Part shown: positions 1 to 13,961 of the stretch, one piece after another
How the letters are laid out: every line of letters begins with the position of its first letter
Position numbering within the stretch: position 1 is the first letter of the stretch
Assembly: GCA_036345935.2 (NCBI GenBank)
Contig: JADWOT020000411.1
Span: 51,001-115,000, forward strand
Origin: Taenia hydatigena
Lineage: Eukaryota > Platyhelminthes > Cestoda > Cyclophyllidea > Taeniidae
Reading direction: 5' to 3'
DNA length: 64,000 bases
The notes under the pieces: generated by a model
Databases searched by the model: none
Told to the model about the DNA's origin: nothing
What the model saw: the letters and a program-made list of their open reading frames with translations, nothing else
Translations under genes and position numbers: made by a program

Positions 1-379
1 GCGACAACACTGGAAAGACGACGCATGTAAATGGGGTTGGTGAGGAGGAGGCTATGATAAAACAGGGTTATAGCACATCTTACGTCTAATTTCTACAATT
101 TTTATCTGCGTTGACACTTTGGAGCCAAACGACAGAGGGGTGGGTCGGAGTGTTACAGACAGATTGGAGCGGAGGTGGTGGAGGTGAATGATGAGAAGTG
201 GAACAAAGTTGAGTAGATATCGAAGCGGGACTGAGGCAGTGAAGGAGAACTGAATGGCGGAAACGGCGATAATGTGGGAAGTAAGATGAATGCTAGAAGG
301 CGGCGGAATGCGTATGTGGGTGTGCGATTAACCTCTTCTGATTGGATCGGTGCCACGCCTTGCGGGGTGGCTTCATGGG

Positions 380-636
380 GGCAGGCATCACTGGCCTCTG
401 TGCTTCACTTCGATGCGCTCGTTCTTCCACTTGTTTGTCAGCTTTTCGATCAATTAATGCAGGGCTAGTGATCTTAGCAAAGCCTTGAACTAAACGTCTG
501 TAGTAATTTACCAAGCTAAGGAACCTGTCAAGCTCTGTCTGGTTGGTTATTGTTGGCCCATTTCTCGCCTGCTTTGTGTGGTTCTGAGCAACTGATACCT
601 CATTGGACCAAAATCTATGGCTCTTGAGGTATACGG
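380..636 (-). pseudogene. Ty3/gypsy retrotransposon reverse transcriptase fragment (connection to RNase H)
   Basis: Read on the minus strand without an internal stop, this segment has the C-terminal end of a Ty3/gypsy reverse transcriptase. In order it shows a degenerate strand (YLKSHRFWSNEVSVAQ), a TK-x-x-R-N motif where families usually have TK-x-x-AVRxW, the P-T-x-x-NQTEL motif, then FLSLVNYYRRLVQGFAKI followed by SPA, and finally an EAQR motif that normally starts the RNase H tether. The order and spacing match the FLGLxxYYRRF-x-x-xFAxIAxPL block of gypsy elements. The usual FLGL glycine is serine, the tryptophan of the W-P motif is glycine, and the frame loses similarity after EAQR. I see no LTR, protease, integrase or catalytic YxDD segment beside it, so it is a short dead relic. 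The family call is firm; the lineage cannot be given. Confidence 0.85.
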
Positions 637-1103
637 AGAATTGGAGAATAGAACAATTCTTTAGGTTATCTTGACTCTTCTCGAAGAAGCTGAATCGAAG
701 CTCGAGACCGATGGAATGATTCTCTATTTCTATTCTCCACGTTAAATTTTGTCAAGGAGTAATGATCCTAAGAGAGGCTGCGCATTATCAGAGAAGCGGT
801 TAAATTCCCTTTCTCCCTTTTCTCCGTACTCTAAAAAATGGTAGTTACTAATTGTCCTGTGCTCGACACAGATCCCAGCAGCTATAATGTTCATGTGAGG
901 GCAGGTTTTTGGACCTGTTTCTATCGACCAGGTGTTGCTGACTTTGTAAGTTTTGTCTCTCATGTTCTCAATATAAAATTGCATTGGTGAATGCCAATGG
1001 TAACGTAATCGTACTCCACGTTTGGATGTGCGCTCGGATTATTCAAGCTTCGCGTATTGTGGTTGTTAACATTGACGGAACTAATCTGCTAGCTTATTAT
1101 TCA
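637..1103. other. No recognisable gene
   Basis: Between the gypsy remnant and the H4 remnant I see no frame with family motifs, no tRNA-like fold and no obvious repeat. Short open frames here have no recognisable content. Confidence 0.5.
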
Positions 1104-1345
1104 TCTCGCGTAAACTTCAAGAGCATTTCGGCATCTTTTAATTCACCGATGAGTGTTTAGAATTGGTGAGCCCATTTGTTGGGAGATCGCTGTGTGCTCA
1201 AGTTCTTTCCAGGCACCCTCATTCGCGACCCCGTCATGCACACTGAGCACATGAAGCGCAAGGCCGGCACTGCCATGCGCATAGTCGATACCTAAAATAC
1301 TCGAACCAGGTCCTCTAAGTCGTCTTCGCCTGAGCGGCGTTGTAG
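1104..1345 (+). pseudogene. Decayed histone H4
   Basis: Histone H4 packages DNA as part of the (H3-H4)2 tetramer. The clearest part, starting at 1194 in one frame, reads VLKFFPGTL, then IRDPVMHTEHMKRKAGTAM, and ends at a TAA at 1293. It lines up with the H4 C-terminal half (VLKVFLENV, IRDAVTYTEHAKRKTVTAM). Upstream in another frame (about 1159-1190) lies R-I-x-x-x-I-C-W-E, matching the RISGLIYEE region. Further upstream, at about 1104-1130, the nucleotides resemble the LRDNIQGIT codons. Downstream at about 1319-1343, after an extra block of roughly 30-40 bases, the nucleotides resemble the VVYALKRQGR codons. The copy therefore has at least two frameshifts, an internal deletion, an insertion and a stop. 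H4 is normally about 103 residues and almost invariant, so this cannot be functional. H4 genes lack introns, so I cannot tell a retrocopy from a decayed gene copy. Confidence 0.82.
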
Positions 1346-4300
1346 CTGAGGGGTGGACAGATGGAGAGAGATCGTGGTGGATGTGTAAACGCGCTAACGG
1401 CCACTTTCAACACCACATCGCACATTGCATTCATCTTTGCTCGTTTCACTGATGAGGGCAACAAGGCGGTGTAGGGAGGCACTGTAGGGTAGTTGAGGGA
1501 GATTTTGGGTCAATCAGCACACCAGTGCTTGACGTGTGTGCTGAAGATGTGCGATTGATTGAGCTGGAGATGGATACCCGTCAGTTTGTTTCTGGCGTCC
1601 CATTGTCCTTCCCCCCTTTCTGCTCCTTTCTCTGCCTCTTTCTCAAAGTCACATCAGTGAATACCTTTGGTGCGCTCAAGTCATCGCCCTTGTGCGTCAG
1701 ATCGGCATATCCACATTTACAGCGGTCGTAGGGTGAAGTAGAATTGAGCAGGAGAAAAGACGATTGATTGCGTAAGTGGGTGGGTAATCGGCCGTGCTGA
1801 TGGACATTTGTTGACAGGTGGAGAGGATAGCGCGTATGAGGTCAGAGGTGACAATACAGCGTTGCTTTTGCCGCTGCTGTGTCGATGGTGGTAGGGGGTG
1901 CTGGTGAAGTACTGACAGATGTTAGGAGGGCATGAAAGCATGACAGCGTATTCTCACTAGCCTCATACCTTCTTTGACCTTATTAGGCAGCAAAATGTAT
2001 AAGCAGTGAAGCAGCAGCGGTTAGCCGGCTGGTTGTTTACTAAGGAAAAGGGCTTATGGCTTATGTCAATGGCGTCCTTGCTAGGTGGAGAGAGCGGATT
2101 CTTCTTTTTTGCCTTCACGATTCCATACTACTCTACGTTACCATGAGCTGGGCTTTCATTATTCCATACTATACTGCGCTATTTTACATTCAGATATAGA
2201 TGTAACCACCCTACTCGCTATTACTAAGCCAACTTTCACCACCACCACCACCACTGAATGTCGTTTAGTCGAATAAGAAGCCATGTCAACGAATAACACC
2301 CTACACTCTCGCAAAAGTAAATGAGCACATCACAAAAGTCAACCATGGCTAATTGAAATGAGGCTATTGAAGCACATGAAAGGCGAGCAAATGCATCAAG
2401 AACTAGGCGAATTTGAAATGGACAAATGCTCCAGCAAACGATATTTCGTCCACGTCTTCCACAGAAAGAAAGCAACGACTAATTTTTGAACAAAATCCTC
2501 ATTCGAGTACCACAGAAGGTTGCGCAGCAGATAGAACTAACCTCGCCCTTGATTACTAGTACGCGCGAATGGACGCGCTCGCAATGCACTTTAACGCAAA
2601 TCTGCTACGCCTTATACACTAATGCCCATCATATTACTAACGCGATGGCACGCTAGGAAGCGATGCCATTTCCTGCGGCGACTTCGGCTCCAACGCTGAT
2701 AGTATGCAAAATATTGCACTTTTGTTAAACGATAGCTCCAAGCGCACACTTTTGGCCACACACTCAGCCATTAAGATGGCCACCAGTCAGAAGTCTACTT
2801 CCACACTCAACCAGAGCCACCACCAACTGCATCGCATCCATGTTAATGTAGAATAAATTAACTGTAGCAAGCAGAGAAAATCTTCTGGTTCAATTTGTTC
2901 ATCTTTGTATCTGATTGCGAACAATCATACCAGTTCATTCTTCTGTCTCTCTTGCGTTGCACATTCCATCTGTTCGCCTCTCAATGCCCGTCCTCCTTCT
3001 CTATATATCTTCCCCAACAACCCAACATCAAAGAAATGATAATGCCGCAATTATACACCCACATCCATTCTGCTGAGTCAGCTTTATGTTTGCCGATGAC
3101 CTAGACACAATGTGATCTTTCTATTAGGTAAAATTCAAATCATAATGTGTCTCATGGACAATAACGTGCACATCGTATGCGAATTGCCATTCATATTTGG
3201 TGCCAGCCTTCACAACCAAATGAATAGACCCGTTGCGCTAGTGCAAGGATATTCCATCTACATGCAAGAGTCTACAAACCGACTCAACAGAGTTATGGAC
3301 AAGTTAGTATTATACGGGTGTAAAATGAGCCTCACGCCATCATCTTCACCCCCATCAAACAACTCTGGATGTCTCAGCAGAGTTCTCGCAGTGACGCTAA
3401 TTAATTTCACCCCTCCTTGAAACAGGCACCAAGACCGCTTGATAGTGTGCCAAAGTGATTGTGTAAAAGGTTGCGCGAATTACATTCAGTCCATCAAAAT
3501 TTGGCAGATTGATCGGCTGAGATTTGATCATGCATCTTGAGGCACTAGGCTACTCATTTATAGTCAGTAATGCCGTAACGGATGTTTACTCGAATCGCAC
3601 TCGAACTCGCACGTCAAGTCCAATCTGGAGATGGAAGGGTGTAAATCAACCGTCCGAAACTTTTGAATCTATGGCAAAGGCGAGATTCACCTTTGATGCT
3701 GTTCAATATTGTCTCCATGCTTATAAAATATACCCTTGAAATAAAACAAAGTTTTTCGAATTCAGGACCTGTAGCTTCTTTGACAAGAGGTAAAGCTAGA
3801 CACTAGAAACATTTTAAACCTTATTACATCACGTTTCATCGAAGTGACTCTTTATACGTGTGCTATCTCTGCCCGCAAACATAATGGATAAGTATAAATA
3901 GGACAATCACCAAGTTGACTGTAAATAAGTCGCTTCTCCCTTACCTTTCACTACCTTTCTCTCCATTGCCTACCCCTTTTAAGCCATCTGATTGTTTGCT
4001 GCTGTAAAATGGTATATCAAATAGTAACAGTATTTCTTTTCCTGTACTGCTGTGCATAATTGTACTACGGCTGCTCTCCTCACCAATATGCGGGCGAGCC
4101 ATCTATTCCTTTAATTGTTTTAGGCTTTGCGAGTGCCTGATGATTACTACTCGCTATTAAATTTACCCTCACTCAGATTATGCATAAAGTGGCATACCAT
4201 CGCCTTATTTTGTTTAGTCTGGTAGTTTCCTTCATGTCCTTTCCAGAATAAATACGGCAGCCACAGCCGCATATTTTAAAGTAATTAAATTTTCTAATCA

Positions 4301-7300
4301 ACTCTTTATTTAGACGCATTCTTGTCTTACTTTTGATACAAATACTGATTAAGCTCCAACAGACTTGGAATGTGCCATAAACACTAGGATTGCAGTTATT
4401 TAAAAAGAGAAATGTAGCAAAAGCTAGTAATTTAAGATCCACCGATTACTGATTAATCACTTTAACAACGATGTAGTAGTATAAGACAGTCTTACACAGT
4501 GTTACTAAGAGGTTTTGTGGATTAATGATAAGCAGCAATAGTCTATTCGCATTTTTGCGTCACTCATCAATCCGAGCCACTGCAGAATTTGTTGTTCAGG
4601 AAATAGAAGCCCGAACTTTGAAAAAAATTAGATTATTACATGCATTTTTGCAAGCACGCTTCGTCTCCAGTATCGTGGAGGAGTGATTACTAAATATTTC
4701 TGTTTTTCATTACCACCCAGCATTTTTGCAAGGAAGACAGGATTTAAAGCACTCCTTTTCTCATTTTCCTGAGTGCTTTTGATGTTTATACTTCAGCTGT
4801 CTACAAAAGCAGAAGAACTAGAGATTTAACACAATGATTAGCTCTTACCAGTGCTAGGAATGCGTACTGGAGGAGTTAAATGACAGGCTGCAGGCAGCTA
4901 GTCTTTGCAATGTCCCGTTCTTACGACTGGCATACCTGCTGCTATCAAAGACCGAGAAGCGAAATCTGCGTTTTGGTCGGCAGAGTTTGGATAATAACAA
5001 ACGAAAGAGACAACCTTGGGAAGAGGCAAATGCAAGGAAGGACAAAAAGGAAGAGACGCTCACTGTGATGCTGGAGATTTATGAATCAATGCTGCGCGCT
5101 TACGGAGAATATGATGCATAAGTACCGCCTTAAATCCATCTTTTCCACCTCTCTGCGTAGCAATTTTAGCGAGCAATTTAATTTTGGTAGCCTTAACCTT
5201 ATCCGCTTCTCCTTACTATCTAAAACCCTAAAAGAAATCAGGAATATTTATTCATTCTTTATTTTAGCAGCAAAGGTGACAGCCTTTGCTAGTTGGATCG
5301 TTCCATGTAGGCAGATGCATTCCAGGCCATGCGTAGTCCCAATAACGAGGACATTTTCAGCAGAATTTTACATCACATCACTTAGCCAAAATTGAGGAGA
5401 AAATTACGTACCGTTCAAAGATTACACTTTGGAAGCAATCTTAAGATTACTCTTCCTTCGTCAGTGATCGCGTAGCAGAATGTCACCTAACAGCCCCCTT
5501 TCCTGTAAAATTTTGTCCCAGTTTTGGCCTACTCTATCGATTCCTCTGCATCATACTTGTTCAGCTCGCATCACAGATGGATTTCACGATTAGAAAAGAG
5601 CATGTAATCTGCGTTTCATATACTTAGTTCATTCTCGAAGCAGCACAACTTCATGAGGGAATTACAAATGCAAACTAAGCAGTGAGTAGCTAGCGCATCT
5701 TTATTTCAAACTCGTTTAAATGTGTCGTACCCACTATAACGTTATTCATTTTAACTTGGGTGGGTCCGCAAAACAGCGCGTTTGCTTTGACAAGCGCATT
5801 GCCTTTCCTCTACTGGATTGTAAAGTCATGTTTTAGCCGTTACTCGCCCTAGCACGCATTTAAACAACCAATCTCCTTTACAGTTTTAGACCAAGTAAGT
5901 GTTTGCTAATATATTTGTTCTATGAACTCTCACTGTCAAAAAACGACAAGTTCAGTGTACAGCTGGGGAGACAGGCGGACCCATCGACATGACATGAGCC
6001 AATCACACACTTCACTTTATTGTCTTTGCACAGATGCGTGCCTCCTCACTGCAGTCGTATCCACATTTTTTGCCTTATCGTCTTCCTATGGCAACGCTTT
6101 CAGTTTCCCTTGTACAGCATCGCAAAAGTCCTACTATTTGGGCCTTAGCATTTGATGCTTCTTTACACCTTTGCAATCCTCTGTCTTCCTCTCCGTTAAA
6201 ATGATGCTGCACAGAACATAAGGACATCCCCGTTATTCGTTGTTTACGCGTAGCTCTGCGTCTATCCGCATCCAAAGACGTTCGGATCCTACACGAGTAC
6301 GGTAGAACAAAGTGGAGCATTACGTGCACCTATTAGCCTAATGGTGGGTGGACTCACCACCTAGGATGTTACAATGACAAGGTTTGTTCTCCTAGGCTTA
6401 TTTATGGTGTCCTATGACTAAGATGCTCGAGTGTCGATCCAACACCCAGAGTATATGACGATTTCTTAGGAGCCAATTGAGGAGTGCCAAGATAGGGATA
6501 CAGATCCACAAAAGGTTAAAAGACGATTGTACAAGCAAATCCCACATAAAAATCGCGAAATCCGAAATTCATGAGAGAACTTGTGAATTTTGATAAAGAA
6601 CTGGACTAAAAATGGGAGAGAGAAACGATTTATGTGGTTAGAGGCACCTCTGCGTAGGACCACTAGCTTGCACATGCTCTTGTCATTCGCCAAGGGAATG
6701 CAGAAGGTTTAGTAAGCGATCAATGGCATGCGGCGAACATTGCAGGGCTTTGAACACGGTTTGATAAATGATTTGTTCTAACGAAAATGGTGCCAGGAAG
6801 CATCAGATCACAAATCATTTCGAAATCATTTAGGGTTGTCTATCGGATTCGGTTTCGCGGCCCTTTGCGTGAGAGAGAACTTAAGTGAAGCAAGGTGCGA
6901 TGAGGTGTGCTGGCATTAAAATCAAAAGCAACAAGATGCGACGCTTGTCCTTGCTATGGTCTCTAAAGGGGAACCACAAGGAAAGATCTCGTACATTAGC
7001 TCACAACTCACAGTGTAACAAAGCGATATTTTGTTTCCCTGTGTTAATCGCTAACGAAATATAAAATTGAAACCTTTTATAAGTTAATGTTTGGTTTGTA
7101 TTTTACTTTAGCAGCCATGTATCTCAACCATAAGCCGAAGATTAATTTTGACGTTCAAATTTACTAAAATGCAACATCCAAATAAAAGTCTGATTTTTAA
7201 AGGCATCAACACACAAGGTGATGGATGCCTACATCAATGCAGCATGCTGTGCTACTTGAAAGAATGGCATTTTACGAATGCTTGACTAGCACATCAGTCT

Positions 7301-10300
7301 ACGAAACAATCAAAGCGAAATTAGTAAACTTGGCAAACAAAGCATCTAGTACGTGAGTGAAAGGATCAGCGTGAAGTAATTGTGAAGCTTCTGATCGACT
7401 GATGGACGAGCTACCAAAAATCTACCCGTTTCGAAGACTGTAACCATAGAACGTGATGAGATGCTTAGCCTCTAGTTACAGCCCCAAATGTGAACCGAAT
7501 TCCCACAAGTTAACAAGTAACCTTCTAGGATGAATTCTATCACATAAATAAAGATGACAAGCTTACGTCCTGTCCATCCACTTTCCACTTTCTGGCCTTT
7601 CTTTGAGATGTGAGACATATAATGGACCGAGGTTTGTGTCCTTATGCAGTCATCTTAAATTTTTGCCTGTCCCACCAAAGCCTAATGCGCTTACATTGAA
7701 ATACTTCCCTCGCCTTTTTGCTTAAGAGAAAAGCAGCTTTTCTTAGACTTGATAAAGGCGCGAGATATTGGTATCTTGGGAGGTAAGGAAAACTATAGAA
7801 TGCGTCAGGAAGCAAAATCACACTTTGTTAATGGTCGGTTGGTGATTTAGGACGTTCATTCCTCCTCAAATGTTCCAACGCAGCATTATTAATTGGATCA
7901 GTTGTATCGCATGACCTACCGCGCACTAGCTTTGACAAAAGGCCTCCAACGGCTTGGCTGGCAGCTGTTGAAGTTCAAAATGAGAGGAATGCAAAAACTT
8001 AAATTGGCAAAGCAAATAAAGAAATTAACTATAAAGGAATGTGAAATGTAAAAGCCCAGCCCATTTCCTTACGACCAAACAATGAATCTTTGATTCCCTA
8101 TCAATGCTTCGCCCTTGCCCTAGTGCCTCCTCCAAGCTGGCAACTCTCCCCTGCCCTTACAAAGTGGCTGACCAATGCAGCCACTCTGTAGGTGCACAAA
8201 CATACGCGAATACAGCTTACGCAAACGCAGAAATACATGAATGCAGCAATCACACAAATGTGGCTTACGAGTGTTGCTCAATTTGGCAAGTTAGCAGCAA
8301 TTATTTCACTGTCAAACATGGGTCACTTCTGCGTGATTCGTTTCAAAATCTAGGCAAAAGTGATCCTAAGCGATGCATCCAACTATTACTCAGTTATCTC
8401 CGGCGCCAAAGTTCTCCGAGGACGTTTACTGTGATGTTGTTCATTATTATTGCGCACCGACGGGGAGCACCGTGCAAATAAACTACCTTAAATCCGTTTT
8501 GACTTTCTCTACTACAGGTCGAGCAATAAACCACGCATTCCTATCTCCCTGCGTGGCACTAGTAAGAAAGCAGAACGTCAGTCTATTTGAGGTTGGGCTT
8601 TGAAATAGCTAATTAAACAGGCTCAGTGAAGCCATAGCTTTAAGAGGAGTACAAAGGAAATCATCTTTCGGTTAGTTTATTAGCTCGTGTATGACATATA
8701 GAGATGAAAATAGGATGAAAAACGGCAACGCTTTCCGTAATGTAGGAACGCTGCTTACTAAGGGCATGCACTGAAGGAAGATTTTAACTTGGAAACCAGT
8801 TTAGGCCCAAATCAGTCTCTTCTGCCTCATCTCAGACTTTTCTTGACTTTTTGTGTGGCATTGTAGTACCGCTGCTATTGGCTATGGTTTAATATCTCCA
8901 TTCACGGCGCTCTTGACAGATGATTAACTTTTGATGGCTACAGATGAAAATGCTTCTCCATGTCCAGTTATAAATATCACTCAATAAATCTATGATTGCC
9001 TCATAGATGAAGGTCTCCTCTTTGATACTTAAAAGCAATGAGACGGTGGCTCTGGCCAAGCAGATGTTCTTCCTTACCCCAAATACTATCCGAATTCTGC
9101 TCATCGTTCGGTCCAAAAAATATTAGAAAGCTCTTTAAAATCTACTTTAAGAGGTAAGGCTTAGAAGTTAACCACTCCAGATCGCGCAAACTGGTCGCCT
9201 TCCTGTGGCATCTGACCTCAGGTTTGATGCATCTCAATGGTGATCCTGAAGGACATGCTTGAAAATATCCCCTCGAACGTTGTGCACGTTGGACAAAGGA
9301 GGGCTCTCGATACTGCGGGTCTTGGACACTTTGAGCGCAGCAGTTTTTCCTTCCAAAAGGTAATAGGAACGGGACTCACGTGCTAGGTAACACATTGGTT
9401 GGGTTAGGGCTAGCAACGTCAAATTTTGACAACCGGTACCATGAACTGTTGACCTTGCACTTCTGCTCATCGAAGCCGGGGCTGGAACGCTTTCTCGCAC
9501 ATCCACTAAAGAAAAGGCATTCTGATGACAAGCTAGAGGCCTCTATGTACGTTTAATTAGGCTGGAAATGCGTAGCGAAATTTGTAGCCCTTCACGCCAA
9601 TCACTTTAACACGCAAGTCTTGTTCGTCTGCTGCCAGGCTGATTGCTATATTTGGTGTCCTATGTCCCCCTAGAGGCAAAGTCTTTGTCTCAATTTTTCG
9701 CGCTACCTTCAATCTGCTGCTCCAATTTCGAGAGAGCAAATCATTAGCACTGAAGAAGAGATCCCTTGCGACGGCTTGGAATGTGAAAGACGCAACTAGT
9801 CCAGGCGTGCTTCTAATGCATCATGATGCAAGGCGAATTAAGAATTTGGTCATTTATGCTTCCGAAGGTTTAGCCGACTATGTTAAGGCAAGCATCCATT
9901 AAAACTGCTATAAATAATCAATCCCTTCTCGAGAATAAGATTCGTTCACATCAAGAGCATGTTCTTTAGAACAGACCCACAGAGCTGAAATAAATCACCG
10001 AATATACCTCCAAAATTCGAAGGGTATTTTATGCATGGGGCCAATAGGATTTTACTGCAATAAATTTCATTGTTGGACCTGTCTCTAACGCTGGTAGAAT
10101 AATCTTGCCAGGTACATCCCATCTTCTTATCAATCGGGTTGGGGCACTGTAGTAGCAAAATAGCAATGTTTCTCTGTGCAGATATTATTACCATCGTATC
10201 ATGCCTATCCAACTGACAGCACATACGTTGGTGATCGCACAGAGTAGTAGCCTCTGGCCTCTGTCACACCACGAGGTTATGCTACGTCGCAGCGAGTTAG

Positions 10301-10876
10301 CTCACGCATTTTTGATAGCTGTAGTACACGCCGTGTCATCGACACACTTTGTTACATCTGTCTGCAATTCTCTTCCCTTCATTTCCTCCTCTCAATCCAC
10401 CAACCTCCTTTTCTACGCATTTGTGGCATCGCACACAATAAAATGCCTTTGGATCTCATCCCCTTCGCTCTTTTTTTTTTAATGCAAAGAATTTGTCGTA
10501 CATGCTACTTGGAGTGATGGTGGTGGTGCTGGCGGCAGCAGACTTGGTGGCCATGGTGATGTTACCATTATCGGTGGCAGGGCTACGATTGCGCTGATAA
10601 TGGCGTTTTTTGGAGTGCTAGTGTCAACACCGTAGTAGAAAATGCACTAACGATTGCATTTTGCATTCGCTCAGCGCTAATGCTCAGACATTGAGGTTGG
10701 AGGAAATGCAGGCGACGTGATTTGGTGAGAACGAGAGAATAAGAAACAGAGAAAAGCATAATGTTTGTATGTGCGAGTGCGCGTTGGTATAGTCATGTGA
10801 AAAAGCAGATCGGATGGATCGGTAAATGGGTAAATCGATGGATGGGCTAGTGGGGGTGCGAGGCGGTAGTGATGGA
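1346..10876. other. Long stretch without recognisable genes
   Basis: About 9.5 kb with only short open frames (longest about 125 codons near 8104-8481) that have no motif I recognise and no supporting splice pattern. It holds a short CAC/CCA tract, pyrimidine-rich patches near 2930-3010 and 10370-10420, and a T run near 10470-10480. I see no RNA gene or intact mobile element. Confidence 0.5.
2237..2254 (+). repeat. (CAC)6 microsatellite
   Basis: Six perfect copies of the trinucleotide CAC in tandem, outside any recognisable gene. Confidence 0.9.
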
Positions 10877-13800
10877 TCGGATCGCCTTTGCGTAAGCCAA
10901 TCAGATGCAAGTGTGTTCCTTCTTGGCGCATTAAACGTAATGCCTTGTTAATTCTAAGGACGGCGTTTATGAAGTGATGGCAGTGTTGCCGCAGAATAAC
11001 AAGCCGGTAGAAGCCGGGTCGACTTGTAACAAAACGAAGTAACCTTTGCCATCCTCAATCGCATCAACTTTCTTCTCCACACGGACGATCTACACCAACA
11101 GGCACCATAGAGACAGCATTGGCAACGGAGTAATTAGCAGTAGTGATGCTGCTTTCATGTGCAGTGCAAACGACCATTACTTCAGCAACAGGCTCGACTA
11201 ACCACCCATTGACGGCGGAAATGTAGAGACGCGGAGACAGGTATTTCGCAAGCGGTGGAAATAAGTTAGATAAAAGGAGACGCTATTAGAGACGCAACGA
11301 TAATGCACATTTATGAAGAAATCTTTGCCCGCGTGTGCACTGAGTGCGATCCTGTGGCGCGAGAATGCAGAAGTGTCGACAAACTTGGGTCTGAAGATTG
11401 CACTGACGCTACTGCAGACAGTCGACTACTCTCATTATTGCATCACATTTCGCTTCTGTAGGAACATGAAAGTTACGTTGAGCGGAGGATGAAGAATTGA
11501 TTAGCCAAGGGAGCGATAAATGAAATCGACAATCAGATAGGTGGAAATAAGATCACACAACTAAAGTTAAAGACGATGAGTTGCCATAAAAGTTGAGCAT
11601 CAAAAATTGACATTTGGATGCGAAATACGTCACACAGACGCCTGACTACAATCAAGACGGCGTGGCTCAATGTTCGCACTTTGGTTTCCTACGGCTGGTA
11701 AAACTCAAGGTCTTTATTTTATTTCCTGTGTCTGTGGCTAAAGCTCGGTGTATTATCTGTCGATTTTTATGTTCTCCTTTAATTTTAACAGGTTTCGTAA
11801 TTAAATCTTTCCACTCGGTCTTCTAGCTTTTCTACACTAGTTTACTGGTTCGTTAAAAAATCCTGTGACATCAATGGCATATTTGAGACATGGTGACCGA
11901 AACCATGACCATTTAGACTAAAATTCCTTTTTGTAGCATCTTTTGAAGTTGCCGATTTTGATGCTTCCAACTCCTTTTTTCCACCTTCTGAACTGGTGAA
12001 GCCTATCTGTTTTGCAGTCTTAGCTAAACTCTGTGGTGCATGGTGGTAGAGTTGACGAAAGTGTTTTTCTGTCACTAATTTCTTTCCCGTGGTTAAGGCA
12101 CAGGCCATGTTGACCTGCAGTGGACTCTTGCATTTCAAATAAGCGTTTCAAGTAGCAGCTGCAGTGCATGATTTGGGCTTGAGAGATTTCCATGTCATTT
12201 GAGCAGCTAATGCACATCTGGAATATACTATGCCTTTTATTACGACTCTTTGCTTTGAATGTTGTTTATGCATGCCGTCGTCCACTGTGAATTTCTTCCA
12301 ATCGCCCCCTTAGCAACACGTTGGACACCTTGCGCAGCTAGTTTATTGAATTTGATAGACACGATTATTGCGCTCAGCTCTTATTTATCCACCTTAGAGC
12401 CCACGATGTTAGCTAGCCATTCTGCAAGATGAAGAAATTCCCGAGATGAAACTCGTGCATTATTACGTCAACAGCAGCAGAACACGAACAAGTAACTGGA
12501 AGGAGGTGCTTAGGGAGTAATTTCATGCTTTTCGATTGATGTAATTCTAGCTTTCATACCCACTGATGGCGTAGAATATTTCAAATGACCGATTCGATGG
12601 CGCCTGAGGAGCCTCGCAGTCAAATAAGGATGTTAAATGACGGCTATTTCCTCATTAGGCTATTTTTTGCCACTATTCTTCCTCCTTAATTATTATTTCA
12701 GAACTGGTGTCAACGTATTACTCTGCTGAGGTGGATGTCTATATGAGAGCTCCCACGCTAATCGAGGCCAGGTTAGAAGCGTTTCCCTCCGAACTTCAGA
12801 ACGAGGTGGGCTCAAATCGTACATTGCAAGTGTGTCAAGGCAAAACCATCCGCCGAAGGCGAGAGAAGGTTTACAAGAAAAAATCCTTTTATGTAGTGAC
12901 ACCCACACCTTGATCAAAGCCTCCCAATACGACTTGTTTGATTACAAACCATGAGCAACAATACACGTCTGCCATTTATCCCTTTCATTATTTGCCATAC
13001 CACCCTGAAGCCGGATGTTTGAGGTTAGTCTGTCTAAATAGGTAATAGGTGCTTTCGAAGACGCTGTAGAAGGATCACGTCTCTCGACATTGTCTTTTAT
13101 TCCTTCTCGTTGACGTGCGGGCGAATGGAGCAGCAGCACGTGTGGCGAGTCATGTGATATAATACTATGTCCTGTCTTATGTCCAAATGGAATATGCCGA
13201 GCGATGGGCGATAATGGAAGACTGAACTACTTTGTCTCAAATGCAATGTCGACTAAGTGGGAGGAGTTGAGTAGCCTCTAGAGTCGTGAGTCACACTGTG
13301 CCTCTGCGAGAACGAGCCTTACCCTTCATGAGATCATGCTGTTTAACCAAAAACATTTTGAAAAGAGTGGCACAAAACCTGCTTTCACCCATCTTTTGGA
13401 ACTTAAAGGTGTGGTGATCCTGCATTTTATGTATTTGGAAGCACAGTGGCATGAGATCAGTCGCTTCTGTCATTGCAAACATTCAGGGCCAGTCCGCAAA
13501 TGTCAGGATCCATTTGCATTGCGCAACCTTATGAATTCTTTGTCGGCCAGCCATGTATGATCAGTCAAAAAGTTCATGCGTGTAGATAAGCTGTCATAAA
13601 CGGAGGCACCTACAACCACTACAGTGCTGTACCATTGTGAAATGAAATCGTTTGCCACGGACTTCCTCTTGAAGAGGACTAAGCATCATAAAACACGCAA
13701 CAGACCTACAGCATGTTCTAGAACCAATCGAGATGATTACCCCTATCACTCTGATTCATCAAGTCAAACTAGGCTGGATTGTGCAGCAAACTACAATTGG

Positions 13801-13961
13801 TAAGAAAACTTGTCAAAACAGAAGCAGAAGAGTGAACATTGGAAGTGGTGGGGACCATCCTCAATGGGAAATTTTCGGCAGTTCATGTTCACCAACTTAA
13901 CGCCAAGTTGGATTCATGCCTTCACCTTGTTGCGGTCAATACAAAACACTACCATTAAGCT
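10877..13961 (+). repeat. Left arm of giant inverted repeat 1 (about 3.1 kb)
   Basis: This arm is the reverse complement of 14166-17299. From 11772 to 13961 the paired coordinates always add up to 28127, so there is no net indel over about 2.19 kb. Every open frame I compared in that core is identical between arms, including a 98-codon frame at 11842-12138 (minus). Outside the core (10877-11771) the arms still pair but differ by many substitutions, a 14 bp gap near 11766 and a gap of roughly 35 bp near 11412. The outer junction is sharp: similarity starts at TCGGATCGCC (10877). The short frames in the arm have no recognisable family, and because the core is identical they give no test of selection. 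No terminal transposase motif or target duplication was seen. Confidence 0.97.
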
